The notes under the pieces: generated by a model
What the model was told of the DNA's origin: nothing
Database searches by the model: none
What the model saw: only the letters and a program-made list of their open reading frames with translations
Part shown: in pieces, positions 1 to 6,030 of the stretch
Layout of the letters: each line of letters starts with the position of its first letter
Numbering within the stretch: position 1 is the first letter of the stretch
DNA from: Equibacterium sp963662035
GTDB lineage: Bacteria; Bacteroidota; Bacteroidia; Bacteroidales; UBA932
Direction: 5' to 3'
DNA length: 28,480 nucleotides
Assembly: GCA_963662035.1 (NCBI GenBank)
Contig: CAVLDO010000021.1
Location: forward strand, 1-28,480
Program-made: the position numbers and the translations under genes

Positions 1-69
1 GATGCCTAAAGGGGCGTAGCGGGTATTTTTTCTACCCGCCAAGCCCCTTTAGGCGAAGCGCTGATGCGC
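1..69. repeat. Two-tier hairpin element, copy 1
   Basis: Near-identical to 355-423. The outer arms are GCCTAAAGGGGC (4-15) and GCCCCTTTAGGC (43-54). The inner arms are GCGGGTA (19-25) and TACCCGC (33-39), around a T-rich loop at 26-32. A spare copy of the right outer arm, GCCCCTTTAG, lies at 74-83. The window edge cuts whatever lies to the left. Its role is unknown: it could be a bidirectional terminator or a dispersed REP-like element. Confidence 0.8.
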
Positions 70-184
70 CCCTGCCCCTTTAGTTCATATCCGCAGAGTA
101 ATCTCAGTAGATTCAACGCTAATTACAATCAGTTCCGTCCCTGCCAGATGACATCCGTGATGACAGGACTTTAACAACAGCTAT

Positions 185-335
185 GTTCGTGCCCGTGGAG
201 CCCAATTTTGGGCACGGCCAGGGAGTTTTGCAGCGTTCCGTGCCCGTGGAGCCCCGTTTCGGGCACGGCCGGGAAGTTTTGCCGCGTTCCGTGCCAGGAG
301 AACCCCGTTTCGGACACGGCCGGGGGATAATCGCA
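185..335. repeat. Three tandem ~50-bp palindromic repeats
   Basis: Three units start at about 185, 235 and 286 (50 and 51 bp apart). Each begins with a GTTC(C)GTGCC-like sequence and contains inverted arms of the type CGTGCCCG / CGGGCACG separated by a short spacer. The third unit is the most diverged. The repeats lie between the two copies of the larger hairpin element, so the whole 1-423 block is repeat DNA. Apart from these repeats I see no gene or RNA in 1-434. Confidence 0.75.
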
Positions 336-338
336 TTA

Positions 339-423
339 GCGCATCAAAGTCGCGGATGTCTAAAGGGGCGTAGCGGGTATTTTTTCTACCCGCCAAGCCC
401 CTTTAGACGGAGCGCTGATGCGC
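339..423. repeat. Two-tier hairpin element, copy 2
   Basis: Second copy of the element at 1-69. The outer arms are GTCTAAAGGGGC (358-369) and GCCCCTTTAGAC (397-408). The inner arms GCGGGTA/TACCCGC enclose a T-rich loop. An extra 8-bp pair, GCGCATCA (339-346) and TGATGCGC (416-423), brackets it. It starts 11 bp beyond the stop codon of the symporter gene ending at 435 on the minus strand, so it may terminate that gene. Confidence 0.75.
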
Positions 424-434
424 AAAAAGCAGCT

Positions 435-1370
435 TTAGGACTCCTTCTTGGCGAAGAATCCGGCCAGAATGGCTCCGGAAACATTGTGCCAGACGCTAAA
501 CAGCGCTCCGGGCAACGTGGCAAGCGGATACTGCGCAAAATGCACGGTGGCCAGCGACGTCGCCAACCCCGAATTCTGCATTCCCACCTCGATCGACACC
601 GTGCGGCACTTGCGCGAATCCAACCTCAGCAGCCGCGCAGCCCCGTAGCCCAGTGCATACCCAAGAAGATTGTGCAGCGCCACCACGCAGAACACCAGCA
701 GGCCGCAGTCCAGAATCTTGGCGGAATTGGCACCCACCACCGCCCCCACAATCGCCACAATGGCCAAAGTCGAAATCAGCGGCAGCAAATCGGCGGCCCC
801 TTCTGCAAACCTCGGAAAAAAGCGGTTGACCGCAAACCCAAGCGCTATGGGAATTATGACCACCTGCAATATAGAAAGGAACATCGGCAGCAACTGCACA
901 TTCACCGTTTCGCCTGCATAGAGATAGGTCAGAAGAGGCGTCATTACAGGAGCGAAGAGAGTCGAAACCGCCGTCATCCCCACGGAAAGCGGCACATCGC
1001 CCTTCGCGAGATAAGTGATGACATTGGACGAAGTGCCGCCCGGGCAAGTCCCCACAAGAATCACCCCCACAGTAAGCTCGGGCGAGAGACAGAAGACGCG
1101 CGAAAGCAGCCAGGCCAGCAGCGGCATTATGGTAAACTGCGCAAAAAAACCTATGCAAACATCGCGCGGATGGCTGAACACAACCTTGAAATCGGCTAAC
1201 TTGAGGGTAAGCCCCATCCCGAACATCACAATGCAGAGCAGATAGTTGATGTAGCTTGTCTTGAGAAAGCCCACCGCCGAGGGTCGCAGCAGGGCCAGCA
1301 GCGCCATTGCAATGACAATCACCGCCATATATTTCCCCACAAACCGGGAAACCTTCCTTAAAAAATCCAT
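435..1370 (-). CDS. Bile acid:sodium symporter (BASS) family transporter
   Basis: Predicted inner-membrane Na+-coupled transporter of the BASS/SBF family, about 311 aa. Hydrophobic segments run through almost the whole protein. Two family-typical motifs are visible: GTCPGGTSSNV near residues 107-117 and EVGMQNSGLA near 261-270, both in the regions that line the Na+ and substrate sites in this family. The reading frame extends three codons further to a TTG at 1379, but the ATG at 1370 is the better start. It lies about 22 bp downstream of a TATCTTTG -7 motif. Bacteroidetes members are often only loosely annotated, and the substrate (bile acid, pantoate, pyruvate or other organic anion) cannot be read from sequence. 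The gene stands alone on its strand, with a hairpin just past its stop. Confidence 0.88.
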   Translation of the reverse strand: MDFLRKVSRFVGKYMAVIVIAMALLALLRPSAVGFLKTSYINYLLCIVMFGMGLTLKLADFKVVFSHPRDVCIGFFAQFTIMPLLAWLLSRVFCLSPELTVGVILVGTCPGGTSSNVITYLAKGDVPLSVGMTAVSTLFAPVMTPLLTYLYAGETVNVQLLPMFLSILQVVIIPIALGFAVNRFFPRFAEGAADLLPLISTLAIVAIVGAVVGANSAKILDCGLLVFCVVALHNLLGYALGYGAARLLRLDSRKCRTVSIEVGMQNSGLATSLATVHFAQYPLATLPGALFSVWHNVSGAILAGFFAKKES

Positions 1371-1392
1371 AAACTGCAATTAAAAACGCCTG

Positions 1393-1400
1393 CAAAGATA
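1393..1400 (-). promoter_or_regulatory. Bacteroidetes -7 motif for the BASS gene
   Basis: On the minus strand this reads TATCTTTG, matching TAnnTTTG. It would place transcription start a few bases downstream, leaving a leader of roughly 15 nt before the ATG at 1370. I did not see a well-spaced -33 element. Confidence 0.5.
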
Positions 1401-1442
1401 TGTTAACATCGGCGCAAATAAAGGCTTTTTGCAGAAAAAAGC

Positions 1443-1450
1443 TACATTTG
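1443..1450 (+). promoter_or_regulatory. TAnnTTTG motif ahead of the crcB remnant
   Basis: TACATTTG matches the Bacteroidetes -7 consensus and faces the truncated crcB. No convincing start codon follows before the conserved channel sequence begins, so the motif could be a surviving promoter of a broken gene or chance. Confidence 0.3.
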
Positions 1451-1477
1451 CGCGGTGCCCGTCTTTTAACAAAAGGG

Positions 1478-1660
1478 CTGCTGTTGCTCACCACCGGGTT
1501 CTGCGGCGGATTCACCACCTTTTCCACATTCGCTTCCGAGAGCCTGGCGATGCTGCAGGTGGGGCATTATCAAAACTTCGCGCTCTACATTTTTCTGAGC
1601 ATCGCGCTGGGTATCGCGGCCGTTTTCTGCGGATACGCTCTATCGAAAATCGGCTTTTGA
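1478..1660 (+). pseudogene. crcB: 3' half of a CrcB/FluC fluoride channel gene
   Basis: The encoded segment contains GFCGGFTTFSTF followed by a second hydrophobic helix and ends ALSKIGF-stop. The G-x-x-G-x-T-T-F-S-T-F pattern is the third-helix signature of CrcB/FluC fluoride exporters, which carries the fluoride-lining Phe residues. A full CrcB is about 120-130 aa with four helices; only about 60 residues (helices 3 and 4) are here. The frame stays open upstream to an ATG at 1400, but those 25 or so codons resemble no channel sequence and overlap the symporter's promoter region. I read this as a 5'-truncated relic left by a deletion or rearrangement. A short functional half-channel would be unprecedented as far as I know. 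Confidence 0.75.
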
Positions 1661-1664
1661 ACAA

Positions 1665-1695
1665 ACGCAGCCGCGTCCCACTGACACGGCTGCGT
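1665..1695. terminator. Hairpin after the crcB remnant
   Basis: Arms ACGCAGCCGCGT (1665-1676) and ACACGGCTGCGT (1684-1695) pair over 12 positions with one C/A mismatch. The hairpin lies 4 bp past the crcB stop. There is no T-run, so intrinsic termination is uncertain. Confidence 0.45.
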
Positions 1696-1762
1696 CTGAT
1701 AGTTCAATACTCGCGCTTTTGCATCCGTTGCTTGCACACGGGGCGATGGTTGCACTTTACAC

Positions 1763-1778
1763 CCCCGCTATCGCGGGG
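1763..1778 (-). terminator. GC hairpin downstream of the lipoprotein gene
   Basis: CCCCGC (1763-1768) and GCGGGG (1773-1778) form a 6-bp stem with a 4-nt loop, 29 bp beyond the stop codon of the minus-strand gene ending at 1808. No strong T-run follows on that strand. Confidence 0.35.
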
Positions 1779-1807
1779 CCGCATCGCAAGCGCGTCTTAT
1801 AATCACT

Positions 1808-3712
1808 CTAATGCCAGCCGGGGCCGCCGCCCTGGCCGCCCTGGCCACCCTGGCCGCCCTGGCCGCCGCCACCTTGACCTCCTTGGCTGTCGGTGTTGGT
1901 CACTGTGACCATTCCTGAGAGAGTCACTGAAGCGAATGAGCTGCCGCCGCTGAAGGTCGCATCGGTGAATAATCCGCAAAAGTCACTGTCGCCCGACACC
2001 GTGGCGCCGCAGGAGGCGACATAGCTGCCGCCCTGCTCCAGGGCGGGGCAGGAGAGCAGAAGGGTGAATCCCTGCCGGGAATAATCGGCGGGAGAGCAGA
2101 AGGCGAGCAGAGGTTCGCCGTCAGAGTCGGCAAGAGTTATATATTGTCCGGAAGAGATGCTGCTGCCGCCAGCGACAATTACCGGCTGCTTGCAGACATT
2201 TGAAGTAGGTGTGGATGTCGTGCCGCCGATGCCAAGTATTGTTCCGCCTGTTATGGCAAAGCTGTTTTCGTCGCAGTCAAAGCCGCCTTCGGGTATCGTG
2301 GTGCCGCACGCTATCACCACTCCGCCGCTGATGCTGATGGTGGAATTGGAGTCGATGCCGTCGTTTGAAGTGCCCATTGCAAAGATGTTTCCGCCGCTGA
2401 TGGTGAGCGCTTCGCCGCTATTGATGGCATCGTCATATGCCCACGCCTGCACCACACCGCCGCTGATATCCATCGTTCCCTTGCTCTCTATGCCTTCCGC
2501 CCCCTCGCCGCCGCTGCAGCGCACCAAAATGTTGCCGCCGCAGATTGAGAGGTTGCCGTCGGCCTTGATGCCTTTGGGAGAGGTGGAGTACTGACCCGAT
2601 TTATACTGGCTGCCGGTTGTGATCACGCGCACGATGCCGCCCGCGATTGTTATTGCACCATCGCCGCTGATGCCTTTGCCGCCCGCACCTGTGCTTTTGC
2701 ACAGCAGGCTGCCTCCTGTCATATAAAAGGCTCCGTCGGCCTTTACTCCCGCACTGCCGCTGACATCGGCGCCGTCATCGTCCATAGCGCCGCCGCCCGT
2801 TGTCAGGGCGGTGATGCGCCCTCCCTCAATTTGCACTGCGGCATCGCTGGAGAGGCATTTTGCCGCTGCGGCGGAGCATTCCACATTCACCACGCCGCCG
2901 CGGACATAAATTCCGTCGTTGGCCTTGATGCCGTTTGCCGCTGTGGCCTTTACGCCTATGTTAACGCCGGGACGCAGAAAAATGTAGTCGTCGCTGCGGA
3001 TGCCAGCCTTGCAGTTGGCCTCCACATTGAGACTGCCGCTGCCGCTGAAAAGCAGTTTGCCCTCCGAGAACAGGGTCGCCTTCATATCCTCATCGTCAGG
3101 GGCGTCGCTGTATGTGTCGCCGTCGGTAAGGGTGTTGGACGTGTCCTCCTGCAGCACGACATAGCACCGTTTTTTGCTCTGAATGTTGATGGCCGCTCCG
3201 GTGGGGTTGGTGATGTCGACCCCGCAGAGCACAAGGGCGAACTTGTTGTCGCTGTAGATTTTTAGGCTGCCGCTGCCGGTGGTGCCGCTGACGCTGTAGC
3301 GGACCCCTTTTGCGGTGGAGGTGACGGTGACATCGGCGCCGCTGATGCTCACGCTGACGCCGTCTATATCCGCATCGGCCGTTGCGCTGCTGCCGTTGAA
3401 GGTGATGGCCACCTCGTCGGCGAATGTGTTGTTCTCTATGTAATCCTCCCAGAAGGGATCATCGCCATCGTCAGGGATTGTTTCGCTCTCGGAAAGAGCC
3501 TCGGTGTCGAGGGCGATGTCAAATGACTTCAGATAGTCGAGGGTGGCCAAGCCCGCTGCCGTACCGTCGTCGCCTCCGGAGGGAGTCGTGTCCACTGAAG
3601 TGTCATCACTGTCTTGGGAGCTGCCGCCGCTTTCTGTGGTGATTTTGTCGGATTGGCAGGCGGTTGCGAGAATTAGAGCAAGCGCCGCCGCAAATGTTGC
3701 AGTTCTTTTCAT
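1808..3712 (-). CDS. Lipoprotein with Cthe_2159-like carbohydrate-binding beta-helix domain
   Basis: A 634-aa exported lipoprotein. The signal peptide ends in LATAC with the lipidated Cys at residue 19, followed by an acidic Ser/Asp/Thr linker to about residue 55. From about 95 to 520 the chain is built of repeating short strands with Gly-Gly turns, such as ISGGNI, ISGGVV and IAGGIV, and Asp-rich loops (GIKADG, GIESKG, GIDSNS). This is the layout of the Cthe_2159-type carbohydrate-binding family, a calcium-binding right-handed beta-helix that in the founding member binds polysaccharides. A compact region with several Cys residues follows (about 520-600). The end is a Gln/Gly repeat tail finishing GPGWH, encoded by 9-bp DNA repeats. 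It probably sits on the outer membrane, but whether inside or outside is not shown. It stands alone, with no SusC/D partner nearby. Ligand binding is inferred from fold similarity only. Confidence 0.8.
   Translation of the reverse strand: MKRTATFAAALALILATACQSDKITTESGGSSQDSDDTSVDTTPSGGDDGTAAGLATLDYLKSFDIALDTEALSESETIPDDGDDPFWEDYIENNTFADEVAITFNGSSATADADIDGVSVSISGADVTVTSTAKGVRYSVSGTTGSGSLKIYSDNKFALVLCGVDITNPTGAAINIQSKKRCYVVLQEDTSNTLTDGDTYSDAPDDEDMKATLFSEGKLLFSGSGSLNVEANCKAGIRSDDYIFLRPGVNIGVKATAANGIKANDGIYVRGGVVNVECSAAAAKCLSSDAAVQIEGGRITALTTGGGAMDDDGADVSGSAGVKADGAFYMTGGSLLCKSTGAGGKGISGDGAITIAGGIVRVITTGSQYKSGQYSTSPKGIKADGNLSICGGNILVRCSGGEGAEGIESKGTMDISGGVVQAWAYDDAINSGEALTISGGNIFAMGTSNDGIDSNSTISISGGVVIACGTTIPEGGFDCDENSFAITGGTILGIGGTTSTPTSNVCKQPVIVAGGSSISSGQYITLADSDGEPLLAFCSPADYSRQGFTLLLSCPALEQGGSYVASCGATVSGDSDFCGLFTDATFSGGSSFASVTLSGMVTVTNTDSQGGQGGGGQGGQGGQGGQGGGPGWH
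1830..1865. repeat. 9-bp tandem repeat in the lipoprotein tail
   Basis: Four in-frame copies of CCCTGGCC(G/A) at 1830-1838, 1839-1847, 1848-1856 and 1857-1865. On the minus strand they encode the Gly-Gln-Gly repeat near the C-terminus. Copy number could vary by slippage without breaking the frame. Confidence 0.75.
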
Positions 3713-3809
3713 GATCTGAAAATTAAAAAATCAACCACGTTAGACACAGTTTGCAGCCGATGGTTTATTTCTGCTCCGATTTATCCCGCAGATGCGCGTT
3801 GCTGCGGTC

Positions 3810-4679
3810 TCAGAAGGCGGCCGGGAGGGCCTGCAGCTGATAGGCCAGCGTGAGGGCAATGCGCAGGTGGCCGAGGGTGTTGGGGTGCAGGCGGTCGTGG
3901 TCAAGATCGTTGAAATATGCAGCCTGACCGTCGTCGAGCGGGTAGAGGCCGCTGAGGCTGAAGAGATCTATCACCGGTACGGCCCACACGCTTGAGGCCT
4001 GCTTCACGGCGGCGGCATACTCGTCTATGAAGTTGCCGCAGGCGTTGGCATAACGCTCGTCGGGCTGCACATTGCCCTTGCCGAATTCAGAAAATCCGCG
4101 ATGCAGCGGGGTCAGCAGTATTATCTGCTTGGTGGGATAGCGCTCCTTGAGGTGGCGCATCACTATGTTGGTCCTGCCGCAGAAGGTCTGCCCGTCGTAA
4201 GAGAGGTCGCGGCGCACGCGGGGCACCATTACATCGTTGTGGTTGACGGTTTCCATACTCAAGTCGTACCAATGGCCAATGGGGACATTGTTGTTATAGT
4301 CGTTGGTTGCGGCAAACACCAATATTGCGTCGATGTCCTGTCCGCGCTCAGCCTCCAGCTTCTGCGCCTGAGCCTTCATATCGAGCATCGTGAGGCCGCT
4401 TATGGCATACACGCAGGGTTCGATGCCCAGTATGTCCCGCAGGTGGCACCAATAGGTCAGATTGTTGTTTGCCACCTGGTTGGGTTCTGTGATTGAATCG
4501 CCCAAGCAGGCCACTCTGCAGCCGTTCCAGTGGCTTTTGATTTTGGGAGCCGATGTTTTGCCGGATGTCTTGTCTGCAGAGGCCGCAGCTGCACCGGGGG
4601 AATTCATGGCGTCGGCCCCGAGCGCCATACCGCCCAGCACTATCGTGCCGGCCGATTTGAGGAATGTTTTTCTGTCCAT
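3810..4679 (-). CDS. Exported SGNH/GDSL-type hydrolase
   Basis: A 289-aa esterase-type protein. An N-terminal export signal (DRKTFLKS then a hydrophobic stretch to about residue 24, followed by an Ala/Ser-rich linker) points to the periplasm. SGNH blocks are visible: GDSIT at 60-64 with Ser62 as nucleophile, the Gly of block II in ISGLT (93-97), block III as ATNDYN (124-129) with Asn126, and block V as DRLHP with Asp262 and His265. This is a full catalytic set. Relatives deacetylate or deacylate carbohydrates or lipids, and the substrate here is unknown. The gene is preceded by TACCTTAG (4684-4691), a one-mismatch -7 motif lying only 4 bp from the ATG. It is unlikely to be operonic with the lipoprotein gene 97 bp downstream, although both face the same way. 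Confidence 0.82.
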   Translation of the reverse strand: MDRKTFLKSAGTIVLGGMALGADAMNSPGAAAASADKTSGKTSAPKIKSHWNGCRVACLGDSITEPNQVANNNLTYWCHLRDILGIEPCVYAISGLTMLDMKAQAQKLEAERGQDIDAILVFAATNDYNNNVPIGHWYDLSMETVNHNDVMVPRVRRDLSYDGQTFCGRTNIVMRHLKERYPTKQIILLTPLHRGFSEFGKGNVQPDERYANACGNFIDEYAAAVKQASSVWAVPVIDLFSLSGLYPLDDGQAAYFNDLDHDRLHPNTLGHLRIALTLAYQLQALPAAF

Positions 4680-4683
4680 ACCA

Positions 4684-4691
4684 CTAAGGTA
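4684..4691 (-). promoter_or_regulatory. Possible -7 motif directly ahead of the SGNH hydrolase
   Basis: Minus-strand TACCTTAG differs from TAnnTTTG at one position. If used, transcription would begin at or inside the annotated ATG (4679), implying a leaderless mRNA or a start further inside. An upstream promoter that I do not recognise is the alternative. Confidence 0.3.
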
Positions 4692-4756
4692 CTATTTTTT
4701 CACAAAAAGCGACTCCCCGTCGAAATATTGGAAAATCCGACCGTTTCAAGACATTT

Positions 4757-4784
4757 TGATGCTGACGCAGTTGCGCCAGCATCA
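4757..4784. terminator. Hairpin downstream of the sigma/membrane-protein pair
   Basis: TGATGCTG (4757-4764) pairs with CAGCATCA (4777-4784), and CGCA/TGCG continue the stem inside after one A/C mismatch. It lies 47 bp past the stop of the membrane-protein gene. It has no T-run in the minus direction but has TTTT on the plus side (4790-4793). Confidence 0.45.
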
Positions 4785-4830
4785 TAAGATTTTAAAGTGT
4801 AAATAATCTTTTCACTGTTGTAAAGTGGGG

Positions 4831-5436
4831 CTACATATTGCCTTTAAGCTCTTCTATCTGCTGCAGAAGGCGGTTGATGCGGCGCAGGTACCCGACATAA
4901 TATATCAGGCCGCAGACGCCGCCTATCACCAGTCCGGCAATGCCGCCGATTATCATCCAGTGCACGAATTCGCCGGCGCTTGCACAGATTAACCAGAAGA
5001 ATACGGCCACCCACACCACAAGCGAAGGGATGCCGTAGAACACAAGCCAGCGGTTGCTGACATTTTTGTATGTCAGGATGTTTTCCGCCACGGATACAAC
5101 CTCGCCTTCCATAAGGTCATCTGAAAGATACCGGCAGGCCGTATACCAGCCGAAGCCCACGGTGGAGAGCATATAAACCACGGTGACGGCAAAAAACCAC
5201 ACGGGCAGAACATTTCCGGCGAATGTGATGGCGGCCATTCCCCCGAGGCCGATGATGGAGAGGGTGGCGGAGAGCAGGGTGCTCTTGCGCACTTTGGAGT
5301 AGTCATTCTGCATTGCGCGGCGCATCATTTTGTCGCTTACGATTTTTTGCTGCGCCAATAGTGTTTTGAATTCGACCATTTCGCCGCGCATCTGTTCAAG
5401 GGTGTCGATATTGTTCTGCTTGTCCATAACAATCAT
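4831..5436 (-). CDS. Four-helix membrane protein paired with the ECF sigma factor
   Basis: About 201 aa and not assigned to a characterised family. The first 50 residues are polar and helical (DTLEQMRGEM...LLAQQKIVSDKMMRRAM), suggesting a cytoplasmic helix or coiled coil. Four hydrophobic segments follow: near 54-73, 76-100, 130-152 and 160-184. The C-terminus is again charged (INRLLQQIEELKGNM). The ATG at 5436 lies 2 bp after the sigma-factor stop, and a second ATG at 5427 is equally possible. I recall similar small membrane proteins directly downstream of sigma-70 genes in other Bacteroidales. By position it may be an anti-sigma factor or a membrane sensor for that sigma factor; this is inference, since no zinc-binding anti-sigma motif (HxxxCxxC) is visible. 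Confidence 0.75.
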   Translation of the reverse strand: MIVMDKQNNIDTLEQMRGEMVEFKTLLAQQKIVSDKMMRRAMQNDYSKVRKSTLLSATLSIIGLGGMAAITFAGNVLPVWFFAVTVVYMLSTVGFGWYTACRYLSDDLMEGEVVSVAENILTYKNVSNRWLVFYGIPSLVVWVAVFFWLICASAGEFVHWMIIGGIAGLVIGGVCGLIYYVGYLRRINRLLQQIEELKGNM

Positions 5437-5438
5437 TT

Positions 5439-5915
5439 TTATTCGTTTGACATTTGTTTGAGCTGTTCCCTGATGCGCACCAGGCGCACGGAAACGTTTT
5501 TGGCGGAGATGCCCAGAATCCGGCCGATTTCATCGTAGCTGATATCTTCCAGCCAGAGCAGCACTATGGCTCGGTCGAAGGGTTGCAGGGCGGCGATGCG
5601 GCGGTGCAGCGCCTCGGCCTGGCGCGAACGGGCGTCAGAGGTGTCGAAGGGCTCGATGTCCATCGTGAGAGGCTCGCTCCTGCGGCTTTTGGCTTTGCGC
5701 TGGTGCGAAATGCAGGTGTTCAGGCACACGCGATAGACCCAGCCTTTGACATTGACCCTCTCCACTTTGGAAAAGCCCTTCCAGAGGTTGATCAGCGTCT
5801 CTTGAAAGAGGTCGGACACTTCGTCGGCATCTTTAGAGAACATATAGCACACGGTGTATATGTTCGTCCTGTTCTCTTTCACGAGTCTTTCGAATTGTTG
5901 TTCCAATTGTTCCAT
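5439..5915 (-). CDS. RNA polymerase sigma factor, sigma-70/ECF type
   Basis: A 158-aa regulator that would redirect RNA polymerase. Region 2 is recognisable in SKDADEVSDLFQETLINLWKG followed by GWVYRVCLNTCISHQRK. Region 4 is the helix-turn-helix LQPFDRAIVLLWLEDISYDEIGRILGISAKNVSVRLVRIREQL. Only these two regions are present, as in ECF sigmas. The frame extends upstream to a GTG at 5966, but the TATTTTTG -7 motif at 5969-5976 would put that GTG ahead of the transcript start. The ATG at 5915 (MEQLEQQFERLVKEN) gives the usual family length and a leader of about 45 nt. ATGs at 5951 and 5942 remain possible. It is followed within 2 bp by a membrane protein likely to share its mRNA. Confidence 0.88.
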   Translation of the reverse strand: MEQLEQQFERLVKENRTNIYTVCYMFSKDADEVSDLFQETLINLWKGFSKVERVNVKGWVYRVCLNTCISHQRKAKSRRSEPLTMDIEPFDTSDARSRQAEALHRRIAALQPFDRAIVLLWLEDISYDEIGRILGISAKNVSVRLVRIREQLKQMSNE

Positions 5916-5968
5916 TGTACTCTTGTTTGTTTTCAGAAACATTTCTGCCATATAAACGCACGTCACTC

Positions 5969-5976
5969 CAAAAATA
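5969..5976 (-). promoter_or_regulatory. -7 motif of the sigma-factor operon
   Basis: Minus-strand TATTTTTG matches TAnnTTTG. It helps choose the downstream ATG (5915) for the sigma gene, and lies back to back with the promoter of the divergent exporter gene. Confidence 0.45.
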
Positions 5977-6006
5977 CTACACTTTTTCCATACCGGCCGA
6001 CTTTTT

Positions 6007-6014
6007 TATATTTG
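6007..6014 (+). promoter_or_regulatory. -7 motif of the exporter gene
   Basis: TATATTTG matches TAnnTTTG exactly and ends 16 bp before the ATG at 6031. An AAGGA sequence (6024-6028) between them could serve as a weak ribosome site. Confidence 0.55.
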
Positions 6015-6030
6015 TAGAAAATTCAAGGAA

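Noticed and set aside
185..335. Possible CRISPR array
   Set aside because: The units are directly abutting and mostly identical throughout, with no unique spacers between conserved repeats, and there are no cas genes nearby.
181..396. 71-aa minus-strand ORF rich in Arg/Ala/Pro repeats
   Set aside because: It is read entirely through the tandem palindromic repeats and one hairpin element. Its repetitiveness comes from the DNA repeats, and it has no resemblance to a protein family.
183..1199. 338-aa plus-strand ORF
   Set aside because: It runs through the repeat block and antisense to the symporter gene, whose motifs are unmistakable. The product is a low-complexity basic sequence.
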